DNA of 12,285 nucleotides from Planctomycetota bacterium (lineage in GTDB: Bacteria; Planctomycetota; Planctomycetia; Isosphaerales; Isosphaeraceae), in assembly GCA_021777685.1 (NCBI GenBank), contig JAJYDH010000157.1, positions 1 to 12,285 on the forward strand, written 5' to 3'. Each line of letters begins with the position of its first letter. The first letter of the stretch is position 1. Below, piece by piece: positions 1 to 6,151 of this stretch. The notes beneath the pieces are model-generated. The model did no database searches and had not been told where the DNA came from. It saw only the letters and a program-made list of their open reading frames with translations. A program made the translations under genes and the position numbers.

Positions 1-588
1 GAAGAAGCCGGGGCAGAGCGCGTTCACTCGCACTCCGGCCGGCGCCAGCTCGCGCGCCACATTCTGGGTAAGATTCACCACCGCCGCCTTCGAGGCCGAG
101 TACGCGAAGACCCGCGACAGCGGCAGGTGGGACGACACGCTCGCGACGTTGAGGATCGAGCCGCCGCCGTTCTCGGCCATGTGCCTGCCGAAGACCTGGC
201 AGCCCCAGTGGACCGCCTTCAGGTTGCTGTCGATGACGCGGTCCCAGTCCTCATCCTTCGCGTCGAAATAGGCGCTCGCGCTGTTGACCCCCGCGCCGTT
301 GACGAGCATGTCGACCCGGCCGAATTTCGCGATCGACGCGGCGAGCAGGCCCTCGATCGACTCGCGTATCATCACGTCGACCGGCAGGAACGCCGCCTTG
401 CCGCCGACGGCCTCGATCTCCTTCACCCGGGCCGCGCCCTTCTCGGCATCCCGGCCGGCGACCACGACCGTCGCCCCGGCCTGCGCCAGCCCCTGGGCCA
501 TCGCCCCGCAGAGGACGCCCGTGCCGCCGATGACCACGGCGATCTGCCCATCCAGGCCGAACAACTGCTGCAAGAAGCTCTCGGACAT
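1..588 (-). CDS. SDR-family oxidoreductase, likely D-fructuronate/D-mannonate reductase (3' end beyond window)
   Basis: A short-chain dehydrogenase/reductase. 196 residues are visible and the C-terminus lies beyond the window edge. Visible family marks are the nucleotide-binding turn GGTGVLCG (residues 21-28, a variant of TGxxxGxG), NGAG (97-100), N122, serines at 150-153, and the YSASK active site (Y163, K167), followed by CPG at 192-194. The family reduces or oxidises a sugar-acid or similar carbonyl with NAD(P)H in the cytoplasm. The GGTGVL-type glycine turn and the position 21 nt downstream of uxaE suggest a UxuB-type SDR that reduces D-fructuronate to D-mannonate; this substrate is inferred from context. 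The ATG at 588 is preceded by GGAG at a rather long spacing. It is the last visible gene of the operon, which probably continues leftward. Alternative: another sugar or gluconate 5-dehydrogenase-like SDR. SDR assignment is near certain; the substrate is moderately supported. Confidence 0.85.
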   Translation of the reverse strand, partial: MSESFLQQLFGLDGQIAVVIGGTGVLCGAMAQGLAQAGATVVVAGRDAEKGAARVKEIEAVGGKAAFLPVDVMIRESIEGLLAASIAKFGRVDMLVNGAGVNSASAYFDAKDEDWDRVIDSNLKAVHWGCQVFGRHMAENGGGSILNVASVSSHLPLSRVFAYSASKAAVVNLTQNVARELAPAGVRVNALCPGFF

Positions 589-609
589 CGCGATCGTCGC
601 TCCAGGGCG

Positions 610-1887
610 TTACATCCCCGCCCGCAGGGCTTCCAGGTGGCGGGAGAAATGGTCCGCCAGGACTTCGGTGTAGGTGTCGACGTGCTGCTCCAGCACGCCC
701 TTGACCGCCGGCCCGAGTTCGGGGTCGGTCAGGGTCGAGCCGAACGTGCAGTGGAGGATCTGGCGGCCGGGCGCGGTGAACCCCTTGCCCGGCGGGACGT
801 CGGACCAGCGTTCGAGGTAGAGCCGCTCCAGCTCGGTCGCGTCGAAGACGTCCGAGGCCGGCGGGGCCGAGTGGAGCGTGGCCGAGACGTGGTAGGTCGC
901 CTTATCCTTCTCGTAGCGACCGCGGGCGAAGTCGACGATCCGGCGGAACAGCGGCTCGTCGCGGAGGGCCACCACCCGGAGCGCCTCCAGGTAGCTCGTC
1001 CCGGCCGTCTTGACGTGGAACTTGCCCTTCGTGGCCCGGGCCAGCGCGGGGTACATCGAGATCTTGTCCGACCCCGAGTGCAGGCTGAGCTTGTACGGGC
1101 CGAGGGCCTCGGCGATCGCCGCGTGGTCGCGGAGCGACCGTTCCAGCTCGTCGAGGTCCCCCTTGTAGTCGACGCCCTTCTCGAAGTCGCCGATGTAGCG
1201 CGGGGCCAGGCTGACCAGCTTCATCCCCCGCGAGACGCACTGGTCGGCGATGATGTAATGCTCGGCCAGGGTGGTCGGCTGCTCGGTCTCGTCGACGCTC
1301 AGCTCGATCTCGTAATCCTGTCCCGCCTTCTCGTTCACGACCTTGATGTGGTCGGCCAGCTTCAGCGCGTGGTTGATCGCCCGGCCGTACTTGACGGCGG
1401 CGCGGAGGCACGCCTCCTCGTCGAGCTTGACCGTCGTGCCGGTGGGCAGCGGGATCGACTTCCCCCGGTATTTGTCGAACCATTCGACCTCGTCGGCCAC
1501 GCCGGCGAATCTGTCGCGGAGGGCGGGCTCGTCATAATCGTCGGCGTGGGCGTCGACGTGCTCGGACGGGTCGATGGTGAAGAAGGTGAAGCCGACGGCG
1601 GCGGTGACGTCGACGTCCTGGGGCGTCTTCAGGTGGTCGGCATCGGCGCCGATCCGGCCGGACCAGCCGGCGGACCTGGCCCCTCGGAGCGCGTCATCCA
1701 TCACCTGCCGGGGCGTCCGGGCGGTCCGGGCCATCTCGCGGATCGACTGCTGGGGGAAGATCGGCTCGATCCCCGACCCGGCCCGGAGCATCGACGCGAC
1801 GTGACCCGGCGTGGCCAGGCCGATCCGGTCGCCGAAGCCGAAGCTGGGGCTCAGTCCCAGGGCGACGCAGGGTGATTTCTCCGACAT
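610..1887 (-). CDS. uxaE: Tagaturonate epimerase (D-tagaturonate to D-fructuronate)
   Basis: A 425-residue protein that I recognise as the UxaE tagaturonate epimerase family, first described in Thermotoga maritima. There it converts D-tagaturonate to D-fructuronate and so links galacturonate-type and glucuronate-type catabolism without altronate. Conserved-looking blocks are GADADHLKT (80-88), FTIDPS (103-108), ELSVDETE (195-202), SLHSGSDKISMYP (268-280) and FHVKTAGTSYLEALR (290-304). Their histidines, aspartates and glutamates are the likely metal and substrate ligands, which is an inference. There is no signal peptide or membrane segment, so it is cytoplasmic. The ATG at 1887 lies 15 nt after the stop of the upstream dehydrogenase, with GGAG about 11 nt before it. 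The next gene starts 21 nt downstream and would consume the D-fructuronate product. The length is full for the family and nothing looks broken. Confidence 0.9.
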   Translation of the reverse strand: MSEKSPCVALGLSPSFGFGDRIGLATPGHVASMLRAGSGIEPIFPQQSIREMARTARTPRQVMDDALRGARSAGWSGRIGADADHLKTPQDVDVTAAVGFTFFTIDPSEHVDAHADDYDEPALRDRFAGVADEVEWFDKYRGKSIPLPTGTTVKLDEEACLRAAVKYGRAINHALKLADHIKVVNEKAGQDYEIELSVDETEQPTTLAEHYIIADQCVSRGMKLVSLAPRYIGDFEKGVDYKGDLDELERSLRDHAAIAEALGPYKLSLHSGSDKISMYPALARATKGKFHVKTAGTSYLEALRVVALRDEPLFRRIVDFARGRYEKDKATYHVSATLHSAPPASDVFDATELERLYLERWSDVPPGKGFTAPGRQILHCTFGSTLTDPELGPAVKGVLEQHVDTYTEVLADHFSRHLEALRAGM

Positions 1888-1902
1888 CGATCGCTCGCTC
1901 CG

Positions 1903-2925
1903 TTAGTCGACCTCGACAACAGCCTTGATGACGCCCGTCTCGGGCTTCGTGTACGACGGGAAGACCTCGGGAAGCTCGTCGAACGCCGCCCGGTGGGTGA
2001 TCCAGGGCTTCGTGTCGATCTCGCCGCCCTCGATCAGCCCGATGATCCGTGTGAAGTCCGCCGGCAGGGCGTTCCTCGAGCAGAGCAGCGTCCCCTCGGG
2101 CCGGTGGAAGACGGGGTGCTTGAACTTGACCTCGTCCGTCGTGATCCCGACGTACACCAGCCGGCCCCCGCCCGGCGCGACGTGGCCGAAGGCGGCCGAC
2201 ATCGACGCGCTCGAACCCGTCGCGTCGATCACCACGTCGGGCAGGTGGCCATCGGTCGCGTCGCGGAGATCCTGCACGACGGTATCGGCCAGCTTGATCG
2301 TGTGCTCGACGCCCATGACCCGCTTGCAGAAGTCGAGCCGGGCCTCGTTGACGTCGAGGACGATCGTTTTCGCGCCCGAGAGCTTGGCGAATTCGAGCGT
2401 CGCCAGGCCGATCGGCCCGGCGCCGATGATCAGGCACGACTCGCCCGGCACCGGGGCACCCCGATTGACCGCGTGGCAGCCGATCGCCAGGGTCTCGACC
2501 AGCGCGAGCTGGTCGAACGCCAGCGTCTTGGAAGGGTGGAGCTTGCGGGCGGGCAGGAGGAAATGCGGCCTCATCCCGCCGTCACGATGAACGCCGAGGA
2601 CTTCCAGCTTCTCGCAGCAGTTCGGGAACCCCCGACGGCTGGCATAGCTGTTCGGGTCGTTGATGTACGGCTCGACCGAACAGCGGTCGCCGGCCCGGAC
2701 GTTCGTCACGCCCTCGCCGACCTCGACGACCTCCACCCCCAGCTCGTGGCCGGGGATGCGCGGGTAGCTGAAGAACGGCATCTTGCCGAGATAGCCGCTG
2801 ATGTCGGTCCCACAGATGCCGATCCGGTGGACGCGGACCAGGGCCTCGCCCGGGCCGGGCTTCGAGGGGGCTTCGATGTCGATGGTCTTGAAGTTCTTGG
2901 GCGATTCCAGGAGCAGGGCCTTCAT
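1903..2925 (-). CDS. Zinc-type medium-chain dehydrogenase, L-galactonate 5-dehydrogenase-like
   Basis: A 340-residue medium-chain (alcohol dehydrogenase-type) NAD(P)-dependent oxidoreductase. Catalytic zinc ligands are visible as C38 in GICGTD, H60-E61 in GHEL, and E144 in LVET. The Rossmann turn GAGPIG is at 168-173, and the acidic D191 at the end of the next strand suggests NAD+ preference. From memory it resembles E. coli LgoD (YjjN), L-galactonate to D-tagaturonate, including the PFFSYPR stretch (50-56), NCCEKLEVLGVHRDGGM (102-118) and FxxPxFHRxE-like and SRNALPADF segments near the C-terminus. Lying directly before uxaE, whose substrate is D-tagaturonate, supports that role. The structural-zinc lobe is degenerate: positions 90, 93 and 96 are D, S and S, and only C104 remains. 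The ATG at 2925 was preferred over an upstream in-frame ATG at 3096 because GAGGA sits 6 nt before it and the longer form would overlap the previous gene. Other polyol or threonine-type dehydrogenases remain possible. Confidence 0.88.
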   Translation of the reverse strand: MKALLLESPKNFKTIDIEAPSKPGPGEALVRVHRIGICGTDISGYLGKMPFFSYPRIPGHELGVEVVEVGEGVTNVRAGDRCSVEPYINDPNSYASRRGFPNCCEKLEVLGVHRDGGMRPHFLLPARKLHPSKTLAFDQLALVETLAIGCHAVNRGAPVPGESCLIIGAGPIGLATLEFAKLSGAKTIVLDVNEARLDFCKRVMGVEHTIKLADTVVQDLRDATDGHLPDVVIDATGSSASMSAAFGHVAPGGGRLVYVGITTDEVKFKHPVFHRPEGTLLCSRNALPADFTRIIGLIEGGEIDTKPWITHRAAFDELPEVFPSYTKPETGVIKAVVEVD

Positions 2926-2957
2926 CGGCGTCCTCGCGGATTTTCGGCCGGCACGGA

Positions 2958-3911
2958 TCAGACGCCCGGCTCGGAGGGGGGATCGTTGTTCTCGGGCCGG
3001 CCCTCGGTGTAGTGCCAGTCGTGGATCGGCTTCAGGATCTCCAGGACCTCGGCCAGCAAGGTCCGGTCGATCGGCAGGTCGGCCCACTCGGCCCACTTCT
3101 TGACGTTCTCGGGGTTGGCCGAGCCGACCACGCAGGTCGTCATGTCCTCGTCGGCGAGCGAATACTGGAGCGCGAGCTGGGCGATGTCCACGCCCTTCGA
3201 GGCGCAGTGGTCGGACGCCTTCTTCGCCGTCTCGCGGACGAACGGCGTCGCCTTGTGCCAGGGCGGCAGCGGGGCGTTGGTCAGGAGCCGGGCCGAAAAA
3301 GGCGCCGCGTTCATGATCCCGACGCCCTTCTCCTTGAGGTAGGGCACCAGGTCGGCCAGCATCGTGTTCTGGAGCGTGTAATGGTTGTACGACAGGATGA
3401 CGTCGAGCCCGGTCTGATCCAAAACGTAGCGGAACATCTTCATTGGGTAGCCGCTGACGCCGATGAACCGGACCTTGCCCGCCTCCTGGATCTTCCGGAG
3501 CGCCGGCAGGGTCTCGTGGATGATCTGGGCCATGTCCACGAACTCGATGTCGTGGCAGAGCATGATGTCCAGGTGGTCGACGCCCATCCGGTGCAGGCTG
3601 ACGTCGACGCTCTCGGTCACGCGTTTCGCCGAGAAATCGAAGTGGGCCTTGTCATACCGGCCGAGCTTGGTCCCGAGGATGTAGCTGTCGCGGGGGACGC
3701 CCCGGAGCGCCACGCCGAGCAGGCACTCGCTCATCCCCCGGCCGTAGAACGGCGAAGTGTCGATGAAGTTCATGCCGAGGTCGAGCGCCACCCGGACCGA
3801 TCGCAGGGCCTCGCCCACGTCGACCGAGCGGAATTCCTGCCCCAGCGATGACGCGCCGAAGCTCAGCCACGGCAGATCCAGGCCGGTCCGGCCCAGGGGT
3901 CGGGTCTTCAA
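2958..3911 (-). CDS. Aldo/keto reductase, L-galactose dehydrogenase-like
   Basis: A 317-residue aldo/keto reductase. The catalytic tetrad is visible as D51 (NFIDTSP), Y56 (FYGRG), K82 (GTKLGRY) and H120 (MLCHDIEF). Numerous stretches match my memory of plant L-galactose dehydrogenase, notably LCHDIEF (118-124), the SGYP-type strand, DVILSYNHY, and VPYLKEKGVGI followed by an A-PF/S segment. That enzyme oxidises L-galactose at C1 to L-galactono-1,4-lactone with NAD+; the same subfamily includes L-fucose and D-threo-aldose dehydrogenases. I chose the TTG at 3911 because a perfect AGGAGG (3921-3926) lies 9 nt upstream and homology begins there (KTRPLGRTGL). An ATG at 3953 would add 14 unrelated residues and no ribosome site. 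The dehydrogenase gene follows 32 nt downstream. It is cytoplasmic with no signal peptide. L-galactose is favoured over L-fucose because the downstream enzymes act on C6-oxygenated hexuronates. Confidence 0.88.
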   Translation of the reverse strand: MKTRPLGRTGLDLPWLSFGASSLGQEFRSVDVGEALRSVRVALDLGMNFIDTSPFYGRGMSECLLGVALRGVPRDSYILGTKLGRYDKAHFDFSAKRVTESVDVSLHRMGVDHLDIMLCHDIEFVDMAQIIHETLPALRKIQEAGKVRFIGVSGYPMKMFRYVLDQTGLDVILSYNHYTLQNTMLADLVPYLKEKGVGIMNAAPFSARLLTNAPLPPWHKATPFVRETAKKASDHCASKGVDIAQLALQYSLADEDMTTCVVGSANPENVKKWAEWADLPIDRTLLAEVLEILKPIHDWHYTEGRPENNDPPSEPGV

Positions 3912-4074
3912 CGCGGGTAGCCTCCTCGGGGAGAGCAAGGATCGTCGGCACACATCCTAACGAGACGGCCGGCCGGATAGAAGAGAGCGGGTAGCGGGTC
4001 GCAGTCGGCGGGTAGTCAAACGATTTCTCACTCGGGCTACCCGCTACCCGCTGACTGCGACCCGCTCGCCGATA
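3912..4074. other. Intergenic gap between the Gfo-type gene and the aldo/keto reductase
   Basis: This 163-nt gap breaks an otherwise tight gene run. Its 3' two fifths, relative to minus-strand transcription, hold the AGGAGG ribosome site at 3921-3926 and otherwise plain GC-rich sequence. The rest is a large inverted repeat, listed separately. I see no convincing -10/-35 promoter in the gap, so I cannot say whether the four sugar-acid genes start from their own promoter or are read from upstream. Confidence 0.6.
3993..4066. repeat. Imperfect 23-bp inverted repeat (REP-like or transcript hairpin)
   Basis: The arms at 3993-4015 and 4044-4066 are reverse complements over 23 bp with a single mismatch (G4007 opposite T4052), around a 28-nt spacer. 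The arms are built from repeated AGCGGGT units, so a second, exclusive pairing exists: 3986-3999 pairs perfectly over 14 bp with 4039-4052. It begins about 10 nt after the stop of the oxidoreductase gene at 4075, where a terminator or RNA 3'-end stabiliser could sit. The stem is not followed by a T-run on the minus strand, so a classical intrinsic terminator is not supported. A mobile intergenic palindrome fits equally well. Confidence 0.75.
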
Positions 4075-5082
4075 TCACGTCCGGCTCGGCACGGCCCACC
4101 CGCCGGACTTGCCCGAGGCGAAGACCGCCTCGATCGTGTCCATGTTGCGGATCGCGTCGACGATCGGCGTCGGGACCGGGGTGTCGTCGAGGATCGACCT
4201 GGCGAACAGGTCGCCCTGGATCGTGTACTGGTCGCAGGTCTCGACCTCGATCCGGTCGACCGGGCCGTCGCCCCGCTGGACCCGGACGGCACACGGTCGA
4301 TCGTTCGGGGCGTTGAACGGGACCTCCGACAGCTCGATCCGCCCTTTCGTCCCCACGACCTGGACGACCTGGAGCGGGTTCACCGCCATCGAGCAGGTGA
4401 ACGTCGCCGAGCCGCCCTGGCCGAAGTCGAGGATCGCCGAGGCCATCCGGTCGATGCCCCAGTCCGGGTCGACCTCGACGTGGCCCAGCACCCGCGCCGG
4501 CTCGGCGTCGAACAGCCAGCGCGACAGCGAGATCGCGTAGCAGCCGATGTCCATCAGGCCCCCGCCGCCCATCGACGGGTCGTGGCGGATGTTGCTCGGG
4601 TCGTCGCTGTAGTACGAGAAGAACGTCTGGATCGTCCGCAGGGTGCCGATCCGGCCCGACGTCACCAGCTCCTTCGCGGTCCGCCACTGGGGGTGATGGC
4701 GGTACATGAAGGCTTCCATCAGCTTCAGCTTCGGGTGCTCCGCCGCCGCGTCGGCGAGCGTCCGCCCTTCGGCCGCCGAGAGCCCGATCGGCTTCTCGCA
4801 GAGGACGTGCTTGCCCGCCTCCAGCGCCCGGATCGACCAGGGGACGTGCTGGTCGTTCGGCAGCGGGTTGTAGACGGCGTCGACCTCGGGGTCGGCCAGC
4901 AGGGCCTCGTAGGAGCCATGAGCCGTCTTGATGCCGAGCTTGTCGGCCGCCTGGCGTGCCTTCGCCTCGGAGCGGGAGGCGATGGCGACGACCTCGGTCA
5001 GGGCCCCGCGTTGCATCGCGGGGATGACCTTGTCGACGCCGATCTTGGCGGTGCTCAGGATGCCCCAGCGGATCTTGGCCAT
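4075..5082 (-). CDS. Gfo/Idh/MocA-family NAD(P)-dependent oxidoreductase
   Basis: A 335-residue member of the Gfo/Idh/MocA sugar oxidoreductase family. The N-terminal Rossmann fold starts at GILSTAKIG (7-15), the EKP signature with the catalytic lysine is E96-K97-P98, and the substrate-binding half opens at EAFMYRHHPQW (123-133). It continues with the GGGGLMDIGCY block (172-182), where D178 and Y182 take the places often held by the D/H active-site pair. No signal peptide is present, so it is cytoplasmic, unlike the many Tat-exported planctomycete relatives. The subfamily look (MDIGCY, VxGTKGRIEL) recalls D-xylose dehydrogenases, dihydrodiol dehydrogenases and 1,5-anhydro-D-fructose reductases, but I cannot name the substrate. 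Its ATG lies 1 nt after the stop of the propeller gene (TGACATG), so the two are translationally coupled; the GAGGAAGG that could serve as ribosome site sits inside that gene. It may belong functionally with the sugar-acid operon downstream. Confidence 0.88.
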   Translation of the reverse strand: MAKIRWGILSTAKIGVDKVIPAMQRGALTEVVAIASRSEAKARQAADKLGIKTAHGSYEALLADPEVDAVYNPLPNDQHVPWSIRALEAGKHVLCEKPIGLSAAEGRTLADAAAEHPKLKLMEAFMYRHHPQWRTAKELVTSGRIGTLRTIQTFFSYYSDDPSNIRHDPSMGGGGLMDIGCYAISLSRWLFDAEPARVLGHVEVDPDWGIDRMASAILDFGQGGSATFTCSMAVNPLQVVQVVGTKGRIELSEVPFNAPNDRPCAVRVQRGDGPVDRIEVETCDQYTIQGDLFARSILDDTPVPTPIVDAIRNMDTIEAVFASGKSGGWAVPSRT

Positions 5083-5083
5083 G

Positions 5084-6055
5084 TCAGCGGATGACCCCTT
5101 CCTCGACGTTGATGACCTGCGAGGCGCAGAGGTCGTTGCCGAAGTTCTTGAAGTCGTGGAAGGTCCAGACGACCTTCTTGTCGCGCGTGACCTCGATGAT
5201 CTGCGGGTTATTCGGGCCCGCGTGGGTGTTGCCGAAGATCAGGTTGCCGTTCGGCTTGAGCTGGAGCGACGTCACCCAGAACAGCTCGATCCCGGGCAGG
5301 TCCTTGTGGTCGATCGCCCAGACGACCTTGCCCGTGGGGTCGACCTCGAAAACCCGGTTGTTGTTCCCGCCCGCGATGATCGTGTTCCCGTCGGGCCGGC
5401 GGATCGCGTTGAAGACCTCGGTGCCGTGCCCGTCGTGGCCGCCCCTGGGGGGCCGGCCGGCGAGGTCGAGCTTGTAGCTCCAGACGACCTTGCCGGCGTC
5501 GTCATATTCGCGGACCACGCCATCAAGCTCGTGGCAGACGAGGTAATGGCCGTTGGCCAGCTTCCGGGCCCGGCGGGTGTCGCGGTGCGCGTCGGGGTGG
5601 TCGACGACGAGGGGGATCTCCTTGACGACCTTGTCCTCGGCGTCGACCTCGATGATCCGCTTGTTGCCGGTCTCGGCGATCATCGTGAGTCCGTCCGGGA
5701 GCCGCTGGAAGGCGTGGATCTCGACCCGGCCCTTGTACGGTTCCCTGGCGTGCGAGACGTGCTTCCAGACGATCTTCCTGTCGGGGGTCATCTCGACGAT
5801 GGTCTCGTTGCCCGTCGGCATCAGGATGTTGCCGTTGGGCAGGAGCTGGATGTCGTGCGCGGTGTAGCGGAGCGGGACCTCCCACTCGATCTTGCCCGAC
5901 GGGTCGATGATCGCGACCTTGCCCTTGTCCTGGGCCAGGACCTTGTAGGGAGGGCCGGGCGGCAGGGTGTCGGCCGCCTTCGAGGCCGAGGGTAGGGTGA
6001 AGGCGAAGGCGCCCCAGAGGGCGAAGGCGGCGAACGGGCGCCGGAGAGCGGTCAT
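5084..6055 (-). CDS. Secreted six-bladed beta-propeller protein (PQQ/arylsulfotransferase-like)
   Basis: A 323-residue exported protein. Residues 1-27 form a Sec signal peptide with an arginine-containing start, an Ala/Phe-rich core and a likely cut after SKA. The mature part is built of repeats of about 33-50 residues with the pattern LPNGNxL...VxEVDxxGKVVW, at roughly 67-99, 114-147, 161-194, 215-248 and 262-299. The half blade KVAIIDPSGKIEWEV (46-60) pairs with the C-terminal ASQVINVEEG, giving a six-bladed propeller closed by a velcro strand. The fold resembles the PQQ-binding-like and arylsulfotransferase propellers common in Planctomycetota, which bind ligands or act as scaffolds; no catalytic residues can be assigned. 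It would act in the periplasm or outside the cell. The ATG at 6055 has GAGGA 8 nt before it. The gene follows DUF1501 by 96 nt with a strong hairpin between, and is coupled by a 1-nt gap to the next gene. Confidence 0.85.
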   Translation of the reverse strand: MTALRRPFAAFALWGAFAFTLPSASKAADTLPPGPPYKVLAQDKGKVAIIDPSGKIEWEVPLRYTAHDIQLLPNGNILMPTGNETIVEMTPDRKIVWKHVSHAREPYKGRVEIHAFQRLPDGLTMIAETGNKRIIEVDAEDKVVKEIPLVVDHPDAHRDTRRARKLANGHYLVCHELDGVVREYDDAGKVVWSYKLDLAGRPPRGGHDGHGTEVFNAIRRPDGNTIIAGGNNNRVFEVDPTGKVVWAIDHKDLPGIELFWVTSLQLKPNGNLIFGNTHAGPNNPQIIEVTRDKKVVWTFHDFKNFGNDLCASQVINVEEGVIR

Positions 6056-6092
6056 GCGTCGGTCCTCGGGGGCGAGTCGAGACGGGAACGGG

Positions 6093-6121
6093 CGAGGGCC
6101 GCCGGGGTCCGGCGGCCCTCG
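6093..6121 (-). terminator. Perfect 13-bp hairpin with 3-nt loop after the DUF1501 gene
   Basis: The arms 6093-6105 (CGAGGGCCGCCGG) and 6109-6121 are exact reverse complements around GGT. The stem has only two A/T pairs out of 13, so it would be very stable in RNA. It lies 30 nt past the DUF1501 stop and 37 nt before the start of the propeller gene, a place for a terminator, attenuator or RNA 3'-end block between gene pairs. There is no T-run after it on the minus strand, so full rho-independent termination is doubtful, while partial read-through or mRNA stabilisation is plausible. Confidence 0.55.
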
Positions 6122-6151
6122 ATCGGTGCGATCATCCCCGAAGGGCCCGGC

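Noticed and set aside
127..1875. Long plus-strand open frame (582 codons)
   Set aside because: It lies antisense to uxaE and part of the SDR gene, is rich in Arg, Gly, Asp and Val with no family features, and is a shadow of GC-rich codon use.
2926..3096. N-terminal extension of the medium-chain dehydrogenase to an upstream ATG at 3096
   Set aside because: The extra 57 residues overlap the end of the aldo/keto reductase gene in another frame and look unlike protein of this family; the ATG at 2925 has a good ribosome site.
3912..3953. Upstream ATG start for the aldo/keto reductase
   Set aside because: The AGGAGG at 3921-3926 lies inside that extension and points to the TTG at 3911, where family similarity begins.
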